Source: JANXSG01 sp038203935 (lineage in GTDB: Bacteria > Armatimonadota > Chthonomonadetes > Chthonomonadales > Chthonomonadaceae). From it: a stretch of 8,777 nt of DNA. The notes beneath the pieces were generated by a model, which was not told the DNA's origin, searched no databases, and worked only from the letters and a program-made list of their open reading frames with translations. Below are positions 1-7,302 of the stretch, piece by piece. Location of the stretch: the NCBI GenBank assembly GCA_038203935.1, contig JBBRDM010000206.1, forward strand, positions 1 through 8,777. Direction: 5' to 3'. Every line of letters begins with the position of its first letter. Position 1 is the first letter of the stretch. A program made the position numbers and the translations under genes.

Positions 1-1
1 G

Positions 2-2677
2 GAGCAGATCGATCGGCCCTCGGTGCATATCGACAAGCTTCATCGCTTCCTCTCCTGAGGCAGCTTCCAAAACATTATAGCCGTTTCCACGGAGCGCTCG
101 CACCACGTATTCCCGCACAAGAAGTTCATCTTCCACTATCAGAATAGTCTCAAATCCTAGCTGCGGCGCTCCGGTAAATACATCCTCTTCATTCCCTTCA
201 AATTCATCCACACGAGGCAGAAAAATATCAAAATGAGATCCCTGTCCGGGTTCGCTGGAAACATAGAGACATCCACCGCTCTGGCGTATAATTCCGTAGC
301 TTGTCGCCAGGCCCAATCCCGTTCCTTTTCCCTGCTTTTTTGTAGTAAAGAATGGCTCAAACAGCCGTTCAATCACTTCCGGTTCCATCCCCTCGCCAGT
401 ATCATTTACAGAAAGATTTACATAGCTGCCAGGCGGGAGTTCGGGATGGGTAACTGCGGAATGCGGTGTCAGATCAATATTCCTGATATCTATCGTGATT
501 TTACCGCCTTTCGGCATAGCGTCGCGGGCGTTTACCACCAGGTTCACCAGTACCTGTTCAATCTGTCCGGGATCCGCCAGCACATTCCAAATTTCTCCCG
601 TCATGTTTGTCTGCAAATCTATATCTTCACCAATTAGCCGACGAAGCATCTTATCCATATCCTGAGCCAGCCGATCCAGCCTGAGTACCCGGGGCTCAAT
701 AATCTGTTTGCGTGCAAAGGATAGCAGCTGATTGGTTAGAGCCGCTGCTCGTTCTCCACCACGGCGAATCTGTTCCAGGTATCCATACATCATGGAATCC
801 TTTTCCACATCCAGCGAGGCCAGGGAAGCATATCCCAAAATCACCGTGAGCAGATTATTGAAATCATGGGCGATGCCTCCTGCCAGCCGCCCGATACCTT
901 CCATTTTTTGTGACTGCAGGAGCTGCTCTTCGAGGCTCTTCCGTTCGGTGATATCGGTTATCATTGCAAGAGCGCCGATGTATTCACTTTCTTCATTGTA
1001 AAGAGGATTCGTGGTGACGAATACCCACAAATCTTTGCCGCTCTTACAACGGTACTTTGAATTGTGCTGCTCAGATATTCCCTCTTTGCGTCTTGATAGG
1101 TTCCTTGCAGCAGACATCAAAAAATCAGGCGAAACGAACGTCATAAGATTTTTGCCGATCATCTCATCCACCGAATACTCCAGCATTTCCGCCATTCTTC
1201 GATTTACATAAATAGTATTTGCATCCTGATCGACAACCCAGATTCCTTCATTTGTTGTTTCGACTATTCTTCTGTATTTCGTCTCACTTTCGCGGAGGGC
1301 ATTCTCAGCTTCTTCTCTCAGGCTCTCATTATGAAGTGTCTCCATGGCAAAAGAAAGATTGTCAGCGAGAGTTTGTAACAGCTGAACCTCCTCGTCCGCA
1401 AAATACGACAGCTCTGAGGAGTAAAATGAGATCATGCCTTCGATTTTATTATGTATAAAAAGTGGGAACGAGGCACAAGAGCGTAAGTCTCGATTCTTCG
1501 CAATATCTACCCATCGCATCATCCTTGGATCCTGCAGCATGTTTTGGCAGATATTGTGTCTTTTTTCCCGAAAGCATGTTCCAACCGTTCCCTGATTTTC
1601 ATCAGGATTATCAAGATTGATTTTAAATCTATGTACGAAGCTCTCATCCAATCCAGACACGGCTACGGGCAGGACTCTATTTGCCTGATAATCCAGCATA
1701 CCTATCCAGCTGAGTGCAAAACTGCCATCTTCCACTGCGATGCTGCAAACGCGATTGAATAAATTTTGGCGGTCTTTGATACGCACTATAGCTTCGTTAG
1801 TTTTACTCAGAAGTGAGTATAAACGACTAACCCGGCGAACACGGTCATCGGCCTGCTTCCGATCGGATATGTCTGTTGCCACACCAATAATACTGACTAA
1901 CTCACCATCACCATCCATGAGCGGCGTACTTCTTACCTCAATGGCTCTTCCGCCGATTACCACTTCCTGAATCATGGGAATGCCGCTCATAGCGAGCTCT
2001 ATTTGAGATAGAATTTCCCGCTGATCCGGGAAGACTTCCGCTGCATTTTTCCCCACGAAGTTTTTCGTTTCCGGCACAAGAATATCCAGGCCGCGCCCTT
2101 CGGCAAAGGTGACAATACCATTTGTATCCAGCGAAAATATCAGCACGGGACCGTTCGCAGCTAGAATTCGAAACCGCTCTTCTGTCAGTGCCAGTGCATT
2201 GAGGGTTCGAGCATATTCAGTTGTTTCATGAACAATGCTCACAAATCCGCGCACTTTTCCTGCATTATCAAAATGGGGAAGATGTTCACATTTGAAATAT
2301 CTGCGATCTCCAGAATTATTGGGAGATTGTATTTCATAGATTACGGTTTCTCCATCCAATGCTCTGCGGATGTAGTCTTTGACACGTTCATACTCTCCAG
2401 GGCGAAGTGCGTCCCGCACATGCATACCCATCAGCTCCTGACGGTCTCTTCCCAGTACGCTGCAAGCCTCTAGATTGACAAATCGGATAATCTCTTGTTT
2501 GTCCAGATAAACAATGAAGGTATTGATAGAATCGGTGATAGTTTCAAGAAGAGTCGGGATGCTGCGGGAGGGCAATCGGTCACGCATGGAGATTCGTGCC
2601 TGCAGGCGAAAAAGCTCCTGCTTAAGCAGCTTGTTTTCTTCTAACGCGATTATTAGAGCCTCATCAGCAATATTCAT
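2..2677 (-). CDS. Cytoplasmic hybrid sensor histidine kinase (PAS-PAS-GAF-PAS-HisKA-HATPase-REC), 3' partial
   Basis: The frame is open from ATG 2677 to the left edge (892 codons, no stop), so the C-terminus is missing. An in-frame TAA lies at 2689-2687, and this is the first ATG after it; a weak GGGAG sits 12 bases upstream. Domains: a short coiled coil (residues 4-30), PAS (about 40-150), PAS (about 160-275, ending TDISDRKQ), GAF (about 282-455), PAS (about 460-580, ending TDITERK), then HisKA with phospho-acceptor His604 in GGIAHDFNNLL. The ATPase domain has Asn716 (NARDAMP), Asp759 in NDTGEGM, FEPFFTT from 773 and GKGTGLGL from 783. A receiver domain starts near 843 with acidic Glu849/Asp850 (IVEDE); its phospho-acceptor Asp should lie just beyond the window. 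There is no membrane segment or signal peptide, so it senses a cytoplasmic or diffusible cue. The ligand is unknown. It could pass phosphate to a separate regulator outside this window. Confidence 0.96.
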   Translation of the reverse strand, partial: MNIADEALIIALEENKLLKQELFRLQARISMRDRLPSRSIPTLLETITDSINTFIVYLDKQEIIRFVNLEACSVLGRDRQELMGMHVRDALRPGEYERVKDYIRRALDGETVIYEIQSPNNSGDRRYFKCEHLPHFDNAGKVRGFVSIVHETTEYARTLNALALTEERFRILAANGPVLIFSLDTNGIVTFAEGRGLDILVPETKNFVGKNAAEVFPDQREILSQIELAMSGIPMIQEVVIGGRAIEVRSTPLMDGDGELVSIIGVATDISDRKQADDRVRRVSRLYSLLSKTNEAIVRIKDRQNLFNRVCSIAVEDGSFALSWIGMLDYQANRVLPVAVSGLDESFVHRFKINLDNPDENQGTVGTCFREKRHNICQNMLQDPRMMRWVDIAKNRDLRSCASFPLFIHNKIEGMISFYSSELSYFADEEVQLLQTLADNLSFAMETLHNESLREEAENALRESETKYRRIVETTNEGIWVVDQDANTIYVNRRMAEMLEYSVDEMIGKNLMTFVSPDFLMSAARNLSRRKEGISEQHNSKYRCKSGKDLWVFVTTNPLYNEESEYIGALAMITDITERKSLEEQLLQSQKMEGIGRLAGGIAHDFNNLLTVILGYASLASLDVEKDSMMYGYLEQIRRGGERAAALTNQLLSFARKQIIEPRVLRLDRLAQDMDKMLRRLIGEDIDLQTNMTGEIWNVLADPGQIEQVLVNLVVNARDAMPKGGKITIDIRNIDLTPHSAVTHPELPPGSYVNLSVNDTGEGMEPEVIERLFEPFFTTKKQGKGTGLGLATSYGIIRQSGGCLYVSSEPGQGSHFDIFLPRVDEFEGNEEDVFTGAPQLGFETILIVEDELLVREYVVRALRGNGYNVLEAASGEEAMKLVDMHRGPIDLL

Positions 2678-2799
2678 ATCGAGAAGTTACTCCCACGCGC
2701 TTACACACTACTTAGCAAATATTTCCACATCGGTTTCTCAATACCTTCCTATTTAACTCGACTATCCATTTTCATCGACCGTGCGTTCGTAAATACACA

Positions 2800-2833
2800 T
2801 AAAAATACGGAGATGTCCGGGGACATCTCCGTC
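2800..2833 (-). terminator. Factor-independent terminator after the DHH phosphoesterase gene
   Basis: A perfect 12-base inverted repeat (2807-2818 with 2821-2832, arm ACGGAGATGTCC) forms a stem with a very small loop; in practice 10-11 pairs close a short loop. Read on the minus strand it is followed by ATTTTTATG (from 2806 downward), a short U-tract. It lies about 70 bases past the stop of the gene ending at 2905 and 130 bases before the kinase start, so it separates the two units. The plus-strand side (CAGTTATT) has no T-run, so it is directional. Confidence 0.82.
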
Positions 2834-2904
2834 AGTTATTCGTAATCCGTTAGTTACGTACTTCGGCCAAGCAATATTTCACGGTAGAATGGAGTTCTTG
2901 CAGG

Positions 2905-3843
2905 CTAAGCAGCTTTCTGCAATTGTGATTTATCGTCTTGAATCATCACATTCACAAGAGCCCGTAGTATATCATGCGAGTTCTCATATGATATCTGGCA
3001 GGTTCCAGCTTTTTCATGACCTCCACCACCATACTGTCTCATCAGAGTTCCAATATCTGTTTTCGAAGTACGATTTAAAATGCTGTGGCCGCATGCAAAA
3101 ACACAGTTCTGTTTTTTAAGACCATCCACTATCCAAATTGACGTATTTTGCTCAGGATAGAGTGCGTAAATCATGAACCTGTTTCCGGAATGTATCTTAT
3201 CTGCCCCTCGCAGATCGGTGATGACAACGTTTTGCTCTGTCCACGAATGCTGCTCCAGCATATTCCGATACAATTCATTTTCTTCGAAATATCTCTCCAC
3301 TCGCTCCTGCACATCGGGAAGCTGAAGCACTTCATTAATAGTCATTGTCTTACAGGCATCGATCAGCTCGTACATGAGCTGGTAGTTGCTGATTTTGTAA
3401 TCTTTTGCTCTCCCTAATCCAGTGCGGGCATCCATAATGAAAGAGAGAAGAGGCCAGCCGCTAGGGTTCAGAATATCCTCACGGTTGAACTGCGCAGAAT
3501 CTGCCTTATCTACTTCAAACATGATTTCGTCCACATCGCCGAACTGTGTTTTGCCGCCGTAATAGTCGTATACGACTCGTGCTGCACTCGGTGCAATCCG
3601 ACAGTCCCCTTTAAACGGCAGCTTACCCACCACCCTATCGAATTCCGACTTGTGATGATCGAACCATAACCCGCAGCCATCTACATAAGGAACATTCGTA
3701 AGAATATCCTGATCATTTACCTCAAACTTCCCATCCTGTAAATCTTTGGGATGAACGAACTGAATAGAATCAATCTGCTCTACACTCTTAATAAGAATAG
3801 CGCAAACAAGTCCATCAAAATCTGACCGTGTAACCAGACGCAT
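2905..3843 (-). CDS. DHH/DHHA1 family phosphoesterase (exopolyphosphatase-like)
   Basis: The 312-residue protein has the hallmarks of the DHH phosphoesterase superfamily: an N-terminal Asp pair in TRSDFDG (Asp8, Asp10), the signature FDHHKSE (Asp62, His63, His64), a further acidic motif VDKADS (Asp112, Asp115), and a C-terminal DHHA1 substrate-binding motif QYGGGGHEKAG (Gly272-His276). The aspartates and histidines bind the catalytic divalent metals (usually Mn2+). Length and layout match the short two-domain members with no CBS or membrane parts, so it should be cytosolic. Relatives in several phyla are labelled exopolyphosphatase, but others in the superfamily cut nanoRNA, pAp or cyclic dinucleotides, so the substrate is not settled by sequence. 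Start ATG 3843 has a near-perfect Shine-Dalgarno (AAAGGAGGT) five bases upstream. It follows the flavoprotein gene by 84 bases on the same strand and is followed by a terminator. Confidence 0.9.
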   Translation of the reverse strand: MRLVTRSDFDGLVCAILIKSVEQIDSIQFVHPKDLQDGKFEVNDQDILTNVPYVDGCGLWFDHHKSEFDRVVGKLPFKGDCRIAPSAARVVYDYYGGKTQFGDVDEIMFEVDKADSAQFNREDILNPSGWPLLSFIMDARTGLGRAKDYKISNYQLMYELIDACKTMTINEVLQLPDVQERVERYFEENELYRNMLEQHSWTEQNVVITDLRGADKIHSGNRFMIYALYPEQNTSIWIVDGLKKQNCVFACGHSILNRTSKTDIGTLMRQYGGGGHEKAGTCQISYENSHDILRALVNVMIQDDKSQLQKAA

Positions 3844-3847
3844 ATTG

Positions 3848-3856
3848 ACCTCCTTT
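3848..3856 (-). promoter_or_regulatory. Strong Shine-Dalgarno of the DHH gene
   Basis: The minus strand reads AAAGGAGGT, almost fully complementary to the 16S rRNA tail, with AGGAGG ending five bases before ATG 3843. It is the strongest ribosome binding site in the window and fixes the start. Confidence 0.85.
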
Positions 3857-3887
3857 GAATACCTACTATTATCGGAGGACTAAAACC

Positions 3888-3896
3888 ATAGTATCA
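3888..3896 (-). promoter_or_regulatory. Possible extended -10 promoter element for the DHH gene
   Basis: The minus strand reads TGATACTAT, i.e. TGn followed by a -10-like TACTAT (4 of 6 consensus bases including A2 and T6). It would give a leader of about 40 bases before ATG 3843. No good -35 box lies at the expected distance. This is inference: the DHH gene may instead depend on read-through from the flavoprotein gene. Confidence 0.3.
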
Positions 3897-3927
3897 GGGT
3901 ACTTGTGAAAATTATTGGGTGCCGGCT

Positions 3928-4863
3928 TTAAAATGCGGTCAATGCATGAATAATATCCGCAGCAGATAGAATTTCTTTAATCGAACCCACACCGGTTCCA
4001 GAATAGAGGCACATGGCTTCTATATTGCCTTCCATACCGATTCGGGGTGCGGTATCTGCATATCTGGCAATCGGCTCCCCGGCAGCATTGGTACCCACAA
4101 TCTCGTTCTCTCCGGGGCGTGCGCCAATTCGCGGGCTTCCTGCTGCTTCCCAGGTTTCGAGTGTTGAATTGCGCACTACACGATGAGCGGCGTAGGGCCA
4201 GCTGCCATCAAAGCAGATAGTGAGCGCTGTTTCCGGATTCTCGGTCAAACGCCTTTTGTATTCTGGATGCGCCAGGCTTTCCAGACTCGCGACAAATCTT
4301 GTCCCCACGACTGCGCCTGCTGCCCCGATTTCGAGTGACTTTTTAACATTGGCTGCATCTGCTATTCCTCCGGCAGCTAGTACGGGCAGTCCATCCGCAG
4401 CTTCAATCACCATGGGAAGCAGCTCCCAGAGAGAGCGATTAGACTGCACATGCCCACCCGCTTCCACTCCCTGGCAAATCAGAAAGTCGGCCCCAATCTC
4501 CTGTGCCCGCTTTGCACCTGCCGGGTTCGTCACCTGAACTCCGCAGCGAGCGCCGGCATGGTGTACTTTCGAGATATATGGCTCGGCGTCACCCCAGGAG
4601 AAAGTTACAAAAGGCGCCCCAGATTCCAATGCTGCCGGCAGCGAAATCGGCTCGAAAGCAAGTGCGAAGTTCACCATGAAAGGCAATGCGGTGCGGCTTC
4701 TCACTTCTCGCACCAGTTCTGATGCTTCCGCAGGCGATTTCCAGGTGAGCGCCATTGCCCCCATACCACCGGCGGTGGATACGGCGATGGCCAGCTCAGC
4801 CCCGGCGATGCTGCCGGTCGGCGCCTGGAAAATTGGAGTCGAAATGCGGAATAGATCATTCAT
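3928..4863 (-). CDS. Nitronate monooxygenase / 2-nitropropane dioxygenase family FMN protein
   Basis: The 311-residue protein is a TIM-barrel FMN enzyme of the nitronate monooxygenase family. Seen in the sequence: an N-terminal PIFQAPTGSIAG strand and loop, GGMGAMAL (32-39), the family motif ICQGVEAGGHV with His138 at the position of the catalytic base, AAGGIADA (163-170) and GAVVGTRF (183-190), which hold the FMN phosphate. Known members oxidise nitronates such as propionate-3-nitronate with O2. The related FabK enoyl-ACP reductases share the fold, so the reaction is likely but not proved. There is no signal peptide, so it is cytosolic. Start ATG 4863 has only a weak purine-rich site (AAGAGAAAA) upstream. 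The gene lies 84 bases before the DHH gene on the same strand and is divergent from the SurA-like gene. Confidence 0.88.
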   Translation of the reverse strand: MNDLFRISTPIFQAPTGSIAGAELAIAVSTAGGMGAMALTWKSPAEASELVREVRSRTALPFMVNFALAFEPISLPAALESGAPFVTFSWGDAEPYISKVHHAGARCGVQVTNPAGAKRAQEIGADFLICQGVEAGGHVQSNRSLWELLPMVIEAADGLPVLAAGGIADAANVKKSLEIGAAGAVVGTRFVASLESLAHPEYKRRLTENPETALTICFDGSWPYAAHRVVRNSTLETWEAAGSPRIGARPGENEIVGTNAAGEPIARYADTAPRIGMEGNIEAMCLYSGTGVGSIKEILSAADIIHALTAF

Positions 4864-5088
4864 AATTTTTCTCTTAATTGAATCATACTATATTTCCATC
4901 TATCGATTTTCGCACGCACTTCATCTGGAAAACCTCCCTTGCGATTATAAAGTACGGCAGATTCCGGTTAGGCAGAACAGTCGGGCCTGAGGAGGAGTAA
5001 AGCGCTCCCACGCAGAACTAAAATATCTGGTTATGAGTTCCGAAATATCGTGCCCGAACTCATTTTCATTTTAGGAGCTGCATGTAAC
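4864..5088. promoter_or_regulatory. Divergent intergenic region between flavoprotein and SurA-like genes
   Basis: These 225 bases separate two genes read outward, so promoters for both must lie here. On the plus strand a TATAAA at 4946-4951 could be a -10 box, but no convincing -35 stands 16-18 bases upstream. A purine-rich AGGAGGAG at 4990-4997 resembles a ribosome binding site but no useful start codon follows it closely. I see no operator-like palindrome or riboswitch fold. Confidence 0.4.
5073..5077 (+). promoter_or_regulatory. Ribosome binding site deciding the start of the SurA-like gene
   Basis: AGGAG lies 11 bases before ATG 5089. The same frame is open upstream to GTG 5050, but that codon has no such site and would place 13 extra residues in front of an otherwise typical signal peptide. 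Confidence 0.6.
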
Positions 5089-6264
5089 ATGAACAAATCG
5101 CGTCGAAGAAAATTTTACCATACTAGATTATACTTTACTGGATTGAGTCTCGCGGCACTTGCTCTGCACTCGAATGTGAAAGCTGAAGCGCCGCGCAAAT
5201 CCCCCCGTATGAGCGCTTCTGCCCCTGCAAAACGGCTGCTTGCTTCCGACATTATGGCTACCGTTGAGGGGGAACCTATTTCGCGCAGAGAACTTGCTCA
5301 TTATTGGATAGAGGTGGATACCAGAACCAACGGGCATTTAGGCGAGCTTGTCACCGATCAGTGGAAAGCCGCTAAAGGGTTGGCTGCCAGCTACACCATC
5401 ACAGAATCAGCGATTTTTCAAAAGCTGTTTACCGATCCCAATATCGAATATGCGCCTATTCTCTCCAGTTTGGTGAACTCAAAGATTGTTGAAATCGAGG
5501 CAAAGCGCAAAGGAATAATCATTACAGAAACGCAGACAGCTTCGTATTCCCACGAACTCTGGAATCAGGTGCGGCAGCAGCACAACACGACTATGACAGA
5601 CGAACAACTGATGGGAATGTATAAGCTGCCCAAAGATGTTTTCAAGATGGATATGCGCACCAAATTACTGCAGGACAGACTGCTTGCTGCAGATATCTCT
5701 CGAAAAAACGGACATCCCTTAAGCCCGGATGACTGGATATTTACACGAGAACTTTTTGCTGCAGCCAGCTCGACCACCAAGTCCGGTGAAAATCCCACCG
5801 ATCAGGATTTCCTCGCTGCAAAAACACGGTTGGAGGCCTGGGTAAAAGAAATGCAGGCGGGCAAAACCATGGAGGAGGCTGCGCGTGAACATAATGAAGA
5901 TTTTACACGTACCTATGGCGGCCTGCGCGGACCATCCCTGAGAGGAACCGGTACCAAGGCACTGGAAGACGCAATCTGGGGTTTGAAAGGTATGGACTAC
6001 AGCATTCCCCTTCGCGGTAAATTAGGATGGTATATCTTTCGAATTGAGAGGCGGGGTTCCCAGACTACGGACTCGGAACGAAAGCAGCTTTGGAAACAGA
6101 TTTCGGGCAATATCATGCCGACTTTTCTTACCACCTTGAGAAAATCCGCAAAGCTCACCAGTGTGGTAGTACTTCCCGAGAATCCACCACCTACCAGCTA
6201 CATTCCATCACTGGATGAAGGGCTGGGTCAGCCTCCCGGTCCGCCGCAAATTCCTGGAAAGTAG
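5089..6264 (+). CDS. Exported SurA/PpiC-like protein with degenerate parvulin domain
   Basis: The 391-residue protein starts with a Sec signal peptide: basic RRRK (5-8), hydrophobic core about 14-28, likely cut after NVKA near residue 32, no lipobox cysteine. Residues 53-75 (ATVEGEPISRREL) match the opening strand and helix of SurA-type chaperones, followed by a helical region to about 205. Residues 217-321 align in outline with a parvulin domain: a helix like the family's 'ELKKGADFAELA' (WVKEMQAGKTMEEAA), then TYGGLRG, then a final strand GWYIFRIERR. However, the histidines usual in the first strand (RHILV) and the last strand (YHIIKV) are absent (FTRELF, WYIFRI), so isomerase activity is doubtful. 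A Pro-rich tail (363-391) follows. It probably acts as an envelope chaperone. It stands alone on the plus strand, convergent with murQ across 40 bases. Confidence 0.75.
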   Translation: MNKSRRRKFYHTRLYFTGLSLAALALHSNVKAEAPRKSPRMSASAPAKRLLASDIMATVEGEPISRRELAHYWIEVDTRTNGHLGELVTDQWKAAKGLAASYTITESAIFQKLFTDPNIEYAPILSSLVNSKIVEIEAKRKGIIITETQTASYSHELWNQVRQQHNTTMTDEQLMGMYKLPKDVFKMDMRTKLLQDRLLAADISRKNGHPLSPDDWIFTRELFAAASSTTKSGENPTDQDFLAAKTRLEAWVKEMQAGKTMEEAAREHNEDFTRTYGGLRGPSLRGTGTKALEDAIWGLKGMDYSIPLRGKLGWYIFRIERRGSQTTDSERKQLWKQISGNIMPTFLTTLRKSAKLTSVVVLPENPPPTSYIPSLDEGLGQPPGPPQIPGK

Positions 6265-6304
6265 CTGCAGCGGAGAGGCAGGAGAAAATTTCATCGCATA
6301 AGTA

Positions 6305-7231
6305 TTAGAGATTCAATTCAAGCGCACGACGAACCCAGCCGCCGGCCCTTGCTAGCCGGCCATCTGCTTCCGCGGCTGAGACATCGAGCAGCAGCATCAC
6401 AATGGCTGATTTTGCACGTCCGTTCGTCTCTGCCAGCGCGCGCTCGGCAGAGCTTCTATCCGCACCAGTAGCTGCGGTCACGATCCGAACCGCACGATCT
6501 CTAAGTTTATCGTTATTGGCGCGCACGTCCACCATCAGATTTCCATACACTTTGCCTAAACGCACCATCACCGCGGTACTGAGCATATTCAAAATAAGCT
6601 TCTGGGCGGTGCCGGCTTTCATTCGTGTAGAACCTGAAATAGCTTCTGGGCCAGTAACAGCTGCGAGTGTAATCGCTGCGAATCGGGAGTGTTCCGAGTT
6701 CGAAACATTCACAATTGCTGCAGTCAGAGCACCCTTCGACCGGGCCGCGTGCAAAGCTCCAGATACATACGGAGTTCGACCGCTGGCAGATATACCCACT
6801 ACTACATCGTTAATCGTAATTCCAGCCTCGATGATATCGGCGTCACCACGTTCGGCCATATCCTCTGTGCCTTCAACAGACTGTTTCAGCGCGAGATCGC
6901 CTCCCGCGATGATTCCATGAACCAAACTTGGGTCAACACCAAAAGTAGGCGGACATTCACTCGCATCCAAAACCCCTAAGCGACCGCTTGTGCCAGCCCC
7001 AATATAGAACAGCTTTCCGCCAAGAATAAGGCGGTCCGCAGTCTGATCTATAAGTTCGGAAAGATAAGGAAGTGTATTCTCGACAGCCTTCAGGACAGTC
7101 AGGTTTTCTTCATGAAGCGCCTGCACCAGCATATCCGTTGAGAGCGTATCGAGATCTGCTGTTCGGGGATTTCTAGCTTCTGTTTCCAGATCTGCCAGTC
7201 TTGTAATAGTCAAATCAGAATGAGTCATCAT
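6305..7231 (-). CDS. murQ: N-acetylmuramic acid 6-phosphate etherase MurQ
   Basis: The 308-residue protein has the full length and layout of MurQ, a cytosolic SIS-domain enzyme that splits the D-lactyl ether of MurNAc-6-phosphate to give GlcNAc-6-phosphate and D-lactate in peptidoglycan recycling. Seen: the opening TEARNPRTADLD, the sugar-phosphate loop GAGTSGRLGVLDASECPPTFG (78-98), the VEGTEDM motif, GISASGRTPYV (147-156) and GSTRMKAGTAQK (200-211). Glu92 and Glu123 match the catalytic Glu83 and Glu114 of the E. coli enzyme by motif and by constant offset of nine. The C-terminal helical part (about 250-308) is present. Start ATG 7231 has GGAG eight bases upstream; a second ATG follows directly but fits less well. 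It lies 64 bases after the secreted transglycosylase-like gene on the same strand, which suits a cell-wall turnover unit. Confidence 0.97.
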   Translation of the reverse strand: MMTHSDLTITRLADLETEARNPRTADLDTLSTDMLVQALHEENLTVLKAVENTLPYLSELIDQTADRLILGGKLFYIGAGTSGRLGVLDASECPPTFGVDPSLVHGIIAGGDLALKQSVEGTEDMAERGDADIIEAGITINDVVVGISASGRTPYVSGALHAARSKGALTAAIVNVSNSEHSRFAAITLAAVTGPEAISGSTRMKAGTAQKLILNMLSTAVMVRLGKVYGNLMVDVRANNDKLRDRAVRIVTAATGADRSSAERALAETNGRAKSAIVMLLLDVSAAEADGRLARAGGWVRRALELNL

Positions 7232-7246
7232 TTGTAGTTCTCCATT

Positions 7247-7302
7247 TCTCTAAATCGTATCCATTTCGTGTGTTGGCGTCTGCGGATAGATTTAGCTAGA
7301 GA
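7247..7302 (-). repeat. Imperfect inverted repeat at the transglycosylase-murQ junction
   Basis: Arms 7247-7262 and 7284-7302 pair as 5 + 6 + 4 base pairs (GGATA/TATCC, GATTTA/TAAATC, GAGA/TCTC) with a one-base bulge (7257) and a four-base bulge (7295-7298) around a 21-base loop. On the minus-strand transcript the hairpin begins over the upstream stop codon and ends just before the murQ ribosome binding site. No U-run follows, so it is not a standard terminator. It could be a processing or stability element, or an operator. Confidence 0.5.

Noticed and set aside
157..372. Minus-strand 71-codon frame beginning with ATG
   Set aside because: It overlaps the ATPase domain of the sensor kinase in another frame; the kinase frame carries all the conserved motifs here.
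3864..3893. Six-base inverted repeat TACTAT/ATAGTA with an 18-base spacer upstream of the DHH gene
   Set aside because: The arms are short, AT-rich and do not extend, so chance is likely; one arm is explained as a possible -10 element.
4220..4990. Overlapping plus-strand frames of 90-105 codons
   Set aside because: They lie mostly opposite the nitronate monooxygenase-like gene and show no domain, signal peptide or suitable ribosome binding site.
5050..5088. GTG 5050 as the start of the SurA-like gene
   Set aside because: It adds 13 residues ahead of a standard signal peptide and lacks a ribosome binding site, whereas ATG 5089 has AGGAG upstream.
6265..6304. Possible bidirectional terminator between the convergent SurA-like gene and murQ
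   Set aside because: Only short self-complementary pieces such as GCTGCAGC are present, with no stable stem followed by a T-run on either strand.
6402..6920. Plus-strand 172-codon open frame
   Set aside because: It is antisense to murQ, which has full-length family motifs. The frame is a by-product of murQ codon use and has no recognisable domain.
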